Source: CANJQH01 sp031368515
GTDB taxonomy: Bacteria > Chloroflexota > Anaerolineae > J036 > Brachytrichaceae
Assembly: GCA_031368515.1 (NCBI GenBank)
Contig: JANMNW010000447.1
Span: forward strand, 1-25,269
Length of the DNA: 25,269 nt
Direction: 5' to 3'
Positions within the stretch are counted from its first letter, which is position 1. Each line of letters begins with the position of its first letter. A model generated the notes under the pieces. It worked only from the letters and a program-made list of their open reading frames with translations, had not been told where the DNA came from and did no database searches. Below, one piece after another: positions 14,260 through 22,209 of this stretch. The position numbers were made by a program, and so were the translations under genes.

Positions 14260-15348
14260 ATGCCCATCGCCCTCATTCACGACTGGCTCAATCAGCTCGG
14301 CGGCGCAGAAGACGTTCTTCAGACCTTGCACCGCGCGTATCCCGCTGCGCCGGTGTTCACCAGCATTTATTATCGCGCACGGATGCCGGTGGAATGGCGC
14401 CGCTGGGACATCCGCAGTACCTGGCTCGACCGGATTCCACACATTCATCGTCGCCACCAGCCGTTCATGCCGCTTTTCGCCTGGGTGTGGGCGCATTACA
14501 CGATTCCGGTCGAACACGAGCTGCTGTTCAGCAACAAAAGCGCGTTTTGCATCGGCGCGACGCCGGCCAATTCGGCCGCCCGGCATGTGTGCTATTGCCT
14601 GACACCCACGCGTTTCACCTACGATTTCGCCAGTTATCGCGAGCGCGAACGCATTCCCGCCGCCAGCATCGGCATCCTAAACGCGCTTAACGCGCAGTTG
14701 CGGCGCTGGGAATCCCGGGCGGCTCAGCGCGTGCACACCTTTATCGCCATCTCGCGCGAAGTGCAAGACCGCATCAAACGTTACTACGGCCGCGAGTCGC
14801 TGCTCGTGTATCCCCCTGTCGATCTGCCGCCCCTGCCCGCCCCAGCCGACGATGGCTATCTGCTGGTCGTTTCGCGTCTGCTGCCCTACAAGCGCATCGA
14901 TTTGGTGATCGACGCCTGCGCCCGCCTGGGCCGCCGGCTGATCATCGCTGGCGATGGGCGCGATCGGCCCCGGCTGGAGTCGTTGGCCGCCAGCCATGCC
15001 GGCGCCAACATCACGTTTGCCGGCCGGGTGAGCGAAGCGGCGTTGGCGGATTTGCTGAAGCGTTGCAGCGCATTCGTCTTCCCGGGCTTTGAAGATTTCG
15101 GCATCGCGCCCATCCGGGCCATGGCATACGGCAAGCCTGTCATTGCCTTTGCCAAAGGCGGCGCGCTCGATACCATGATCGATGGCGTCACTGGAGTTAT
15201 GTTCGACTCGCAGCGCGTTGACGCCCTTATTGAAGCGCTTGAAAAGTATCGTGTGGTAACCTTCGCGCCTTCGGCCATCCGGGAACACTCGGAAAAGTTC
15301 GGAACAGAGCGCTTTCTCTCCGAAATATCGGCCATTCTCGGGCGGTGA
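14260..15348 (+). CDS. Family 4 (GT-B) glycosyltransferase
   Basis: A 362-residue cytoplasmic or membrane-associated glycosyltransferase. The start MPIALIHDWLNQLGGAED is typical of GT4 mannosyl/glucosyl-transferases of the WbaZ-like type (GGAE near the N-terminus). The C-terminal domain has LVVSRLLPYKRID (S205, R206, K211 for phosphate binding), IAGDG (229-233), ITFAGRVSE, and FPGFEDFGIAPIRAMAYGKPV. The E-x7-E motif begins at E278, but its second Glu is Arg286 (codon CGG), which is unusual. The ATG at 14260 is chosen over an upstream in-frame ATG inside the GC-rich repeat. It probably adds a sugar in a surface polysaccharide or glycolipid pathway; no partner genes are adjacent. Confidence 0.88.
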   Translation: MPIALIHDWLNQLGGAEDVLQTLHRAYPAAPVFTSIYYRARMPVEWRRWDIRSTWLDRIPHIHRRHQPFMPLFAWVWAHYTIPVEHELLFSNKSAFCIGATPANSAARHVCYCLTPTRFTYDFASYRERERIPAASIGILNALNAQLRRWESRAAQRVHTFIAISREVQDRIKRYYGRESLLVYPPVDLPPLPAPADDGYLLVVSRLLPYKRIDLVIDACARLGRRLIIAGDGRDRPRLESLAASHAGANITFAGRVSEAALADLLKRCSAFVFPGFEDFGIAPIRAMAYGKPVIAFAKGGALDTMIDGVTGVMFDSQRVDALIEALEKYRVVTFAPSAIREHSEKFGTERFLSEISAILGR

Positions 15349-15455
15349 ACGCTTCCGCCGGCTACCCGGCATGCCAGCCACAGGCTGTCAACAAGTGTCA
15401 GATCCTCCGCGCCGCAATGCGGTATCAATATAGAAGAAGGGCGCGCAGCGTAACC

Positions 15456-17906
15456 ATGCAAGCATATTGTTTCAAATGCCGCGGCAAGCACGACTTGCTG
15501 AATCCCAAACCGATCTTCTTTGAGAACGGGTCGCCTGCCACACAGGGCACCTGCTCCAATTGCGGAAGTGAAAAAGTCTTCAAGATGGGCCGCACGCCCG
15601 AACACGAAGGCATGACACCGCCTGTGGTGATTCGCAAGCCGCGAGTCAAAAAGGAGAAGCCGGCCAAGGGCGGCAAAGCGGCCAAGGGCGGCAAGCGCGC
15701 CGCAGGCGATAACACCCGCGCGCACAACGGCCCGCTTGTGATTGTCGAATCGCCTACCAAGGCCAAAACGATCGGCAAGTTTTTGGGGCGCAAGTACACA
15801 GTCAAAGCCTCCATCGGCCATATCAGGGATTTACCCAAGAGCCGGCTGGGCGTCGACGTGGACAACGACTTCGAGCCAACCTACATCGTGCCAATGGCCA
15901 AAAAGGCCACGTTTAAGGAGCTCAAGGCGCTGGCGCGCAATGCCGACGCCATCTGGCTGGCCACCGACCCGGACCGTGAAGGTGAGGCGATTTCCTGGCA
16001 TTTGAAAACTGCGCTGGCCGCAGAAACCGCAGGCAAACCCGTGCAACGTGTCGAATTCCACGAGATCACCCCGGACGCAATCAACCACGCCTTTGCCCAC
16101 CCGCGCGAAATCGATGAGAACGCGGTCAACGCGCAACAGGCGCGCCGCATCCTCGATCGTCTGGTCGGCTACAAGCTCAGCCCGCTGGTCAGCGACAAAC
16201 TCAGCATGCGCGGCCTGAGCGCCGGGCGGGTGCAGTCGGTCGCTGTTCGGCTGGTGGTCGAGCGCGAGCGCGAGATTCAAGCCTTTGTGCCGGTCGAATA
16301 CTGGTCGCTTGAAGCCGAGTTGGCCAAGCTGAACGGCGGCCCGTCGTTTGTCGCGCGCTTTCATAAACTGCGCGGCCAGGACCCCGACCTAAAAACCGAA
16401 GCCGACGCCAAATCCATTCTGGACGCGTTGGATGGCGCGTCGTATGCGGTGGCGAAGATCGAAACCAAAGAGCGGCAGCGCCGGCCGGCCGCACCCTTCA
16501 CCACCAGCACGCTGCAGCAGGAAGCGAGCCGCAAGTTGGGATTCAACGCGCGGCGCGCCATGGGCGTTGCGCAGTCGCTCTATGAAGGCGTGGATGTGGG
16601 AGAAGGCACCACCGGTCTGATCACCTACATGCGCACAGACTCCACCAATGTGGCGGAAAGCGCGCAACTTGAGGCGCGCGCATACATTTCGGAGCGCATG
16701 GGCGCTGAATTATTGCCGGATGCGCCGCCGGTCTACAAATCACGCGCCAAAAACGCGCAGGAAGCGCACGAAGCAGTGAGACCAACCTCGGTCTTCCGCG
16801 CGCCGGAGCAAGTGCGCCAGTTTCTCGATCCGGATCAATACAAGTTGTACGATCTGATCTGGAAGCGCTTCGTCGCCAGCCAAATGGCCAACGCCATCTT
16901 TGACGCCACAACGGCGGATATCGATGCGAAGCCGGCGCATGTGCCGGTCGCGCCTGGCGACGGCCAGACGCCAGCCGAGTACAGCCCGCTGTCGCTTTAC
17001 TGGTTTCGCGCCACCGGTTCGGTGCTGAAGTTCAGCGGCTTTCTGCGCGTCTACGAAGAAGGCCGCGACGAAGGCGACAAACCGGCCGAAGGCGAAGAGC
17101 CGGCGGCGGCCAGCGCAGATCGCCGCCTGCCGCAACTGGCGGCCAATGAGGCGCTCGATCTCGTGCGCCTGATTCCGGAACAGCATTTCACGCAACCGCC
17201 GCCGCGCTACACCGAAGCCAGCCTGGTCAAAGCGCTTGAAGAGTACGGCATTGGCCGGCCCAGCACCTATGCGTCGATCATGACCACCATTCAGGCGCGC
17301 AACTATGTGCGGCGCCTGCAAAAGCAGTTGATGCCAACCGATCTTGGCTTTGCCGCCAACGATTTGCTGGTGGACAACTTCGGCCGGTACATCGATGTGG
17401 GCTTCACCGCGCATATTGAAGAAGAACTTGACAGCATCGAGACCGGCGGCAGACCCTGGCAGCCGGTGCTGCACGAGTTCTATGACCCGTTCAAGCTGGC
17501 GGTGGCGGTGGCGGCCGAATCCATCCAGAAGGTTGAGCGCAAAATCGAGCCGACCGGCGAACTGTGCCCCGACTGTGGTTCCCCGCTGTTGTTCAAGCAG
17601 GGCCGTTTTGGCAAATTCATCGGCTGCTCGAACTTTCCGACCTGCAAGCATGTCGAGCCGATCAGCATTCCCGGCGTCAAATGCCCGAAGTGCGGCGGCA
17701 AGCTGGCCGAGAAGCGCGCCAGGAAGGGCGGCCGCTCATTCTATGGCTGCGTGCGCTATCCCGAATGCGACTTCACGACGTGGAGCCGGCCGCTCGCCGT
17801 GCCTGCGCCCGATGGCAGCGGCGGGTTGGTGGTCGCGCTTGGCAAAGGCCGCGCCAAAGTGATCCCGAGCGAGTTTGAATTCGACCTTCCGGAAGACAAC
17901 GGATAG
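15456..17906 (+). CDS. topA: DNA topoisomerase I with N-terminal zinc ribbon
   Basis: An 816-residue type IA topoisomerase that relaxes negative supercoils. Residues 1-45 are a small zinc ribbon (C5, C8, C33, C36) resembling DUF5679, joined by a Lys/Gly-rich linker (about 60-92) to the catalytic core. The Toprim domain starts LVIVESPTKAKTIGKFLG (E98) and has DPDRE (D171, D173, E175). The active-site Tyr391 lies in TYMRTDSTN. SAGRVQSVAVRL and GIGRPSTYASI are present. Two C-terminal zinc ribbons follow (CPDCG...GCSNFPTC and CPKCGGK...GCVRYPEC). The ATG at 15456 starts right at the ribbon; the frame extends upstream without support. A purine-rich tract lies about 15 nt before it. Confidence 0.96.
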   Translation: MQAYCFKCRGKHDLLNPKPIFFENGSPATQGTCSNCGSEKVFKMGRTPEHEGMTPPVVIRKPRVKKEKPAKGGKAAKGGKRAAGDNTRAHNGPLVIVESPTKAKTIGKFLGRKYTVKASIGHIRDLPKSRLGVDVDNDFEPTYIVPMAKKATFKELKALARNADAIWLATDPDREGEAISWHLKTALAAETAGKPVQRVEFHEITPDAINHAFAHPREIDENAVNAQQARRILDRLVGYKLSPLVSDKLSMRGLSAGRVQSVAVRLVVEREREIQAFVPVEYWSLEAELAKLNGGPSFVARFHKLRGQDPDLKTEADAKSILDALDGASYAVAKIETKERQRRPAAPFTTSTLQQEASRKLGFNARRAMGVAQSLYEGVDVGEGTTGLITYMRTDSTNVAESAQLEARAYISERMGAELLPDAPPVYKSRAKNAQEAHEAVRPTSVFRAPEQVRQFLDPDQYKLYDLIWKRFVASQMANAIFDATTADIDAKPAHVPVAPGDGQTPAEYSPLSLYWFRATGSVLKFSGFLRVYEEGRDEGDKPAEGEEPAAASADRRLPQLAANEALDLVRLIPEQHFTQPPPRYTEASLVKALEEYGIGRPSTYASIMTTIQARNYVRRLQKQLMPTDLGFAANDLLVDNFGRYIDVGFTAHIEEELDSIETGGRPWQPVLHEFYDPFKLAVAVAAESIQKVERKIEPTGELCPDCGSPLLFKQGRFGKFIGCSNFPTCKHVEPISIPGVKCPKCGGKLAEKRARKGGRSFYGCVRYPECDFTTWSRPLAVPAPDGSGGLVVALGKGRAKVIPSEFEFDLPEDNG

Positions 17907-17930
17907 CTGCACCTGCTAAACTGCACGCAC

Positions 17931-18644
17931 ATGGCAGATGCAACACCGCAGCTGCGCGTGGATGCGGCGCAACTCCTCACACAGTCGCCGGCCGACGCGC
18001 TTACGTCGTACTTTGCGCTTGAACACGACGCCCGCCGAGTCAAGCTTTTCATTCGCACCAGCTCAAACGGCCTGACACGCGCGTTTGTCGCGGTGTGTCA
18101 AACCGGTGTCGATTTGTTTCGGCCGCTGGTGGTGATGCGCGGCGACGATGCCGATGCGCTGCGCGAGGCGCTCAAAGAAGCGCTGGTCCCTGGCAGGCAC
18201 TACCTGTTGAGCGCGCCGCCTTCTCTGCAACCCGACATCAGCGCGCTGTGTCACATTAACGGCGCGTCGACCAACTCGGTCTACACTCTCGCAAAAGACC
18301 GGTTTCAACCGGTGGTCAACATTCTGGTGCAAAGCAGCAAAACGCCGGATGGCATGCTGCGCGCGTCGATTCCCGCGCGCGACGGCAGCAACGCGGCGGA
18401 AGCCGGCACGTCGTGGATCTCGTCGCGCTACGGCGAGGTGTATGTGCAAGTGGTTGAAGGTGCGCGGCGGCGCGGCTTTGGCAAGTCGGTGGTCAGCGCT
18501 GTATGCGTGGCGCTGCAAGAGCGCAACCGCGCGCCGTTGTATATCACGCGCAGCGATAACGTCGCTTCGCGCAGGCTTGCTGAACGGCTGGGGTTTCATG
18601 ACAGCGGCGCGCTGGAACTGTCCGGAGCGATCGTCTTGCGCTAG
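17931..18644 (+). CDS. GNAT-family N-acetyltransferase
   Basis: A 237-residue protein. The C-terminal part (about 125-237) is a GNAT domain. It has a beta strand VYVQVVEGARRRGFGKSVV that holds the acetyl-CoA pyrophosphate loop (R180, R181, G182, G184), then LYITRSDNVASRRLAERLGFHDSG, the usual Asn-x-x-Ser and GF-bearing end of the fold. The N-terminal half (about 1-120) is an additional alpha/beta region I cannot assign. The substrate is unknown. It starts 24 bp after topA. Because a lysine 2,3-aminomutase gene lies two genes downstream, a beta-lysine acetyltransferase role (AblB-like) is conceivable, but the separation and the length give no real support. Confidence 0.82.
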   Translation: MADATPQLRVDAAQLLTQSPADALTSYFALEHDARRVKLFIRTSSNGLTRAFVAVCQTGVDLFRPLVVMRGDDADALREALKEALVPGRHYLLSAPPSLQPDISALCHINGASTNSVYTLAKDRFQPVVNILVQSSKTPDGMLRASIPARDGSNAAEAGTSWISSRYGEVYVQVVEGARRRGFGKSVVSAVCVALQERNRAPLYITRSDNVASRRLAERLGFHDSGALELSGAIVLR

Positions 18645-18755
18645 AGCCGATCTTAAAAATTTGTTATAAGGTGACGCGCGCTCTTCACGTATCACGCAAT
18701 AGCGGATAACATTTGATGGATTCATTATTTTCGATGCAATGATCGAGAGGACACA

Positions 18756-19511
18756 ATGTCGAAACGCAGAGAACTAGAACAACGCCAGCAAGAGCAATCG
18801 CGCAAGCAGATGATTCAAGTCATCGCGATCATTGCCGGCCTGGCGATCGTGGTCATCGGCGGCGCAGCCATTCTTTCAAACAACACCTCTCTTGGCAACA
18901 AGGCGCCTGAAGTGCCGCTGCCTGCGCCGCAGCCGGTCGCGCGCACCATTCCGGCAAACGCCGAAGGCTACGGCTGGGGACCCAAAGACGCGCCGATCAA
19001 AATCGAGGAGTTCATAGACTATCAGTGCCCGGCTTGCGGCGCGCAATGGGCGGCCAACGAAGATGCCATCATTGTCGGGCTGGCCAAGTCTGGCAAAGTG
19101 CGTTACGACTACAGATTTTTGACTTTCCTTCAGTCGCGCAAAGCAGGGAGCACGGAGTCCGAAGACGCCGCCAACGCGGCCATGTGCGCCGCCGATCAGG
19201 GCAAGTTCCTGGAGATGCACAACATCCTGTTCGGCAATCAGTTTGACGAAAATGTCGGCCAGTTCAGCATCGCGCGCTTGAAGACGATGGGCGGCATGAT
19301 CCAGGGTTTGGACACTGCCAAGTTCAACAGTTGCGTGGATGGCGGCACGCACAAGGCCACAGTCACCGAAATGGCCAATGAAGCGAACGCCAAGCAGGTG
19401 GGTTCAACGCCTACTTTTGTCGTCAACGGAAAAAACGAGGGCGGCGGCAAGACGCTCACTGAACTCAAGGCGATTATCGCCAGAATCGATCCTTCGCTCA
19501 AATTCGAATAG
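18756..19511 (+). CDS. Membrane-anchored DsbA-like thiol:disulfide protein
   Basis: A 251-residue protein. A charged N-terminus (1-18, Arg/Gln/Glu-rich) is followed by one transmembrane segment (about 19-40) and a Pro-rich linker, placing the thioredoxin-like domain outside the cytoplasm. The active site is CPAC (C91, C94) after FIDYQ. The cis-Pro loop is GSTPTF (P219). An extra Cys pair (C144, C193) may form a structural disulfide. This is the DsbA/Thioredoxin_4 type, likely an oxidoreductase for exported proteins. A GAGAGG ribosome site (18745-18750) lies 5 nt before the ATG. A hairpin terminator follows the stop. Confidence 0.92.
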   Translation: MSKRRELEQRQQEQSRKQMIQVIAIIAGLAIVVIGGAAILSNNTSLGNKAPEVPLPAPQPVARTIPANAEGYGWGPKDAPIKIEEFIDYQCPACGAQWAANEDAIIVGLAKSGKVRYDYRFLTFLQSRKAGSTESEDAANAAMCAADQGKFLEMHNILFGNQFDENVGQFSIARLKTMGGMIQGLDTAKFNSCVDGGTHKATVTEMANEANAKQVGSTPTFVVNGKNEGGGKTLTELKAIIARIDPSLKFE

Positions 19512-19519
19512 CGCCTTCA

Positions 19520-19554
19520 AAGCCTGTCCGAAAAGCAACCGGCGGGCTTTTGGT
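19520..19554 (+). terminator. Intrinsic terminator after the DsbA-like gene
   Basis: A stem of about 10 bp (aagcctgtccg 19520-19530 with cggcgggctt 19540-19549, one wobble and one bulge) leads into a T-rich tail (cttttggtt). It lies between the DsbA-like stop and the kamA start. Confidence 0.65.
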
Positions 19555-19565
19555 TATCACAGCCT

Positions 19566-20924
19566 ATGACCACTCCATACAAACTCACACAAGCGAGCAC
19601 ACTCAGAGCCAAGCCCTGGGCGGATGTGCCGGATGCTCAATGGAACGACTGGCGCTGGCAGCTGGCCAATCGCATCAACTCGTATGAGGAGTTTGCCAGC
19701 TTTATCAATCTCACGGCAAGCGAAGTGGAAGGGCTGAAGGCACCCAACAAATTCCGCGTCGACATCACGCCGTATTTTGCGTCGTTGATCGATCCCGACG
19801 ATCCGGAATGCCCGGTGCGCTTGCAGGTGATCCCCCGCGCCGAGGAATTGCAGGCGTTTGAATCGCAGATGGAAGACTCGCTGAGCGAAGACGAGCACTC
19901 GCCAGTGCCCGGTCTGGTTCATCGATATCCCGACCGCGTGCTGATGCTGGTGACCACGCAGTGCGCCTCCTATTGCCGCTACTGCACGCGCAGCCGCGTG
20001 GTGGGCGAGCCCAGCGCGGCATTTTTCAATCGCGCCAACTATCTGAAGCAGCTTGAATATCTGCGAAAAACGCCGCAGGTGCGCGATGTGCTGCTCAGCG
20101 GCGGCGATCCACTCACGCTCAGCCCCAAAATACTGGATGAGCTGCTGGCGGGCTTGCGCGACATCCCGCATATTGAAGTCATCCGCATCGGCTCGCGCGT
20201 GCCGGTGTTTATGCCGCAACGGATCACCGACGAGTTTGTCGAGACGCTGCGCAAATACCACCCGCTGTGGATGAACATCCACGTCAATCACCCCAAAGAG
20301 ATCACGCCTGAGCTCGAACGCGCCTGCGCCAAGCTGGCCGATGCCGGCGTGCCACTCGGCAACCAAAGCGTGCTGCTGGCCGGCGTCAACGATCACCCCA
20401 ACACCATGCTCAAGCTGGTCAAGGATCTGGTTAAGATTCGCGTGCGGCCGTACTATCTCTATATGTGCGACCTGGTCGAAGGCAGCGGACACTTCCGCAC
20501 CACGGTCGCGGCCGGGCTTGAAATCATGGAAGCGTTGCGCGGCCACACCAGCGGCTATGCCGTTCCGTCCTTTTGCGTGGATTTGCCCGGCGGCGGCGGC
20601 AAAGTGCCCGTGCAAAACAACTACCTCATTAGCCATGCCAACCACAGGCTGGTGTTCCGCAACTTCGAGGGCTATATCAGCACGTATACCGAACCGGAAG
20701 GCTATCGCGCGCCAAAGAAAACCCGTTGGGTGCCGGATAACCCGCTTGAGGACGGCCAGCGCGGCGTCTCCGGCTTGCTGGCAGGCGAACGCATGACCAT
20801 CAAACCCGCCGGCTGGGACAACATGCACGAGCGCGACACCACGGCGTCGGCGGAAGAGACGGCTCCGGCTGCCGATACGCCAGCGGCCGCCCCGAATGCG
20901 CCAGCCTGGGTACAAAATTACTGA
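19566..20924 (+). CDS. kamA: Lysine 2,3-aminomutase (KamA family, radical SAM)
   Basis: A 452-residue radical SAM, PLP-dependent enzyme that interconverts L-lysine and L-beta-lysine. The iron-sulfur motif CASYCRYC (C133, C137, C140) and the PLP lysine K346 in PGGGGKVPVQ are present. D302 (in YMCDLVEG) and D339 (in CVDLPGGGGK) match the two Asp residues that bind the lysine side-chain amine in the Clostridium enzyme, which supports lysine rather than glutamate as substrate. The length fits stand-alone aminomutases, longer than EpmB. The last ~25 residues are an Ala/Thr/Pro-rich tail. Beta-lysine may serve as a compatible solute precursor, in lysine fermentation or in EF-P modification; neighbouring genes do not decide. 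Confidence 0.94.
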   Translation: MTTPYKLTQASTLRAKPWADVPDAQWNDWRWQLANRINSYEEFASFINLTASEVEGLKAPNKFRVDITPYFASLIDPDDPECPVRLQVIPRAEELQAFESQMEDSLSEDEHSPVPGLVHRYPDRVLMLVTTQCASYCRYCTRSRVVGEPSAAFFNRANYLKQLEYLRKTPQVRDVLLSGGDPLTLSPKILDELLAGLRDIPHIEVIRIGSRVPVFMPQRITDEFVETLRKYHPLWMNIHVNHPKEITPELERACAKLADAGVPLGNQSVLLAGVNDHPNTMLKLVKDLVKIRVRPYYLYMCDLVEGSGHFRTTVAAGLEIMEALRGHTSGYAVPSFCVDLPGGGGKVPVQNNYLISHANHRLVFRNFEGYISTYTEPEGYRAPKKTRWVPDNPLEDGQRGVSGLLAGERMTIKPAGWDNMHERDTTASAEETAPAADTPAAAPNAPAWVQNY

Positions 20925-20959
20925 CGAAAGGCGCATCCGCCGCCGGGTAGACTTACCCT

Positions 20960-21211
20960 ATGCGTAACCCTCGCCGCAGCCTGCTGGCTGCCATAGTTGT
21001 GCTCTCGCTGGGAATGTTTGCCTGCGTCACCGCGCAGGACGCCTCGCAGTCGCAGCCCAAGGCGCAACCGCAGGCTTTGCCGCCGACAACCGCCAGCGGC
21101 GACTCGGGCTTCACCGTCGGTGAAACGGCCGTGCCAAACGCGCCGGATGCCAGCCCAACCAGCGCCGACGGGGGATTTACCGTCGAGCAGACCACCGTGC
21201 CTGACAAGTAG
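20960..21211 (+). CDS. Small lipoprotein with a twofold repeat
   Basis: An 83-residue protein. A lipoprotein signal (MRNPRRS, hydrophobic core, GMFAC) predicts cleavage before Cys22. The remainder is Gln/Ala/Pro-rich and holds two copies of a short motif, DSGFTVGETAVP (about 48-59) and DGGFTVEQTTVP (about 70-81). I know no family. It is probably anchored on the outer face of the membrane. It lies 35 bp after kamA and 38 bp before the secreted hydrolase gene, on the same strand. Confidence 0.7.
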   Translation: MRNPRRSLLAAIVVLSLGMFACVTAQDASQSQPKAQPQALPPTTASGDSGFTVGETAVPNAPDASPTSADGGFTVEQTTVPDK

Positions 21212-21249
21212 GCGCACGGCATACACATACGCAAAAGGCCGCCAACAGC

Positions 21250-22206
21250 ATGTCTTCACCCATTAAAGCCACGTTACTTGCCACCGCGCTAACAATTGCC
21301 TTCAGTCAACCGCTCATGGCGCAAACCGACGGGCCGACGCCGACACCCACTGCCAGCCCAGCCGGGCAGCCGGCAACGCCAGAGGCAACGCCCACGCCCG
21401 CGCCCGCACCCGAGGCGACGGCGGTGATGACTGCAACCTCGGCGCCAACAGCGACATCGGCGCCCGCGGCCACCGATGTCGCAACATCGACGACACAGGC
21501 CGCGCCCTCGATTGACTTGGGCAACGGCTATGCAACAGGACAGCACGCGCATGTGTTTGAAACCCAGATTGGCAAACGCGTCGCGCGCCTGAACTATCTG
21601 CTCTATGTGCCGGCATCCTATGGCCAGGATCCCTATGCCAAATACCCGCTGGTGATTTTTCTGCACGGCTCCCGCGAATTGGGAAAGGACATTAACAAGG
21701 TCAAACGGGCCGTGCTGCCCGCGCGCCTGGAAAGCGAAGCAGATTTCCCGGCAATCGTGCTGTCACCGCAGTCGCCGGTTCAAAGCTGGGATGGCAGCGT
21801 GACGGCGGTCACGGCGTTGCTGGACGAGTTGGAGGCCGACTTTTCGATCGATCCAGACCGCGTTTACGTCACCGGCTTGAGCATGGGCGCTTATGGCGCC
21901 TGGGCGCTGGCCATGAAGAACCAGGACCGCTTTGCGGCGATCATCTCGGTGGTGGGTGGATACTTCTATTCGGCCAAGCAACTGTGCGTGCTCAAGGACA
22001 TTCCAATCTGGGTGTTTGCCGGCAAAAAAGACCGCAATGTCAATCCAAAGGAATCGGTGGCGATTGTCAGCGCGCTCGAAAAGTGCGGCGGCAAACCCAG
22101 ATTCACTTTTTACGAGGATGCCAACCACGATCAAGGCTGGCAGCGCGCCTATGCCGATCCGGAGTTCTTCATGTGGCTGTTGGAGCAGCGGCGCGTCGCG
22201 CGCTAG
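21250..22206 (+). CDS. Secreted alpha/beta hydrolase (esterase/peptidase-like)
   Basis: A 318-residue exported protein. The signal peptide is about residues 1-25 (ending PLMAQ), followed by a Thr/Pro/Ala-rich linker to about 85. The hydrolase domain has VIFLHGSRE (139-140, oxyanion HG), the nucleophile elbow GLSMG (S211), D261 in GKKDRNV and H293 in ANHDQGW, giving a complete Ser-Asp-His triad. It resembles predicted esterase and prolyl-oligopeptidase-type enzymes with short lids. The substrate is unknown. The Thr/Pro linker suggests attachment or spacing at the cell surface. The photolyase gene starts 3 bp after its stop, so the two are probably cotranscribed. Confidence 0.9.
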   Translation: MSSPIKATLLATALTIAFSQPLMAQTDGPTPTPTASPAGQPATPEATPTPAPAPEATAVMTATSAPTATSAPAATDVATSTTQAAPSIDLGNGYATGQHAHVFETQIGKRVARLNYLLYVPASYGQDPYAKYPLVIFLHGSRELGKDINKVKRAVLPARLESEADFPAIVLSPQSPVQSWDGSVTAVTALLDELEADFSIDPDRVYVTGLSMGAYGAWALAMKNQDRFAAIISVVGGYFYSAKQLCVLKDIPIWVFAGKKDRNVNPKESVAIVSALEKCGGKPRFTFYEDANHDQGWQRAYADPEFFMWLLEQRRVAR

Positions 22207-22209
22207 CCT

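Noticed and set aside
16740..17651. A 303-codon minus-strand frame inside topA
   Set aside because: It is antisense to the conserved topoisomerase core and has no recognisable motif.
17931..20924. GNAT plus kamA as an ablB-ablA beta-lysine osmolyte operon
   Set aside because: A DsbA-like gene and a terminator separate them, and the GNAT protein shows no feature specific to AblB.
19557..20936. A 459-codon minus-strand frame covering all of kamA
   Set aside because: It is the antisense of a clear radical SAM enzyme. Its translation is His/Arg/Ala-rich with no domain, as expected in GC-rich DNA.
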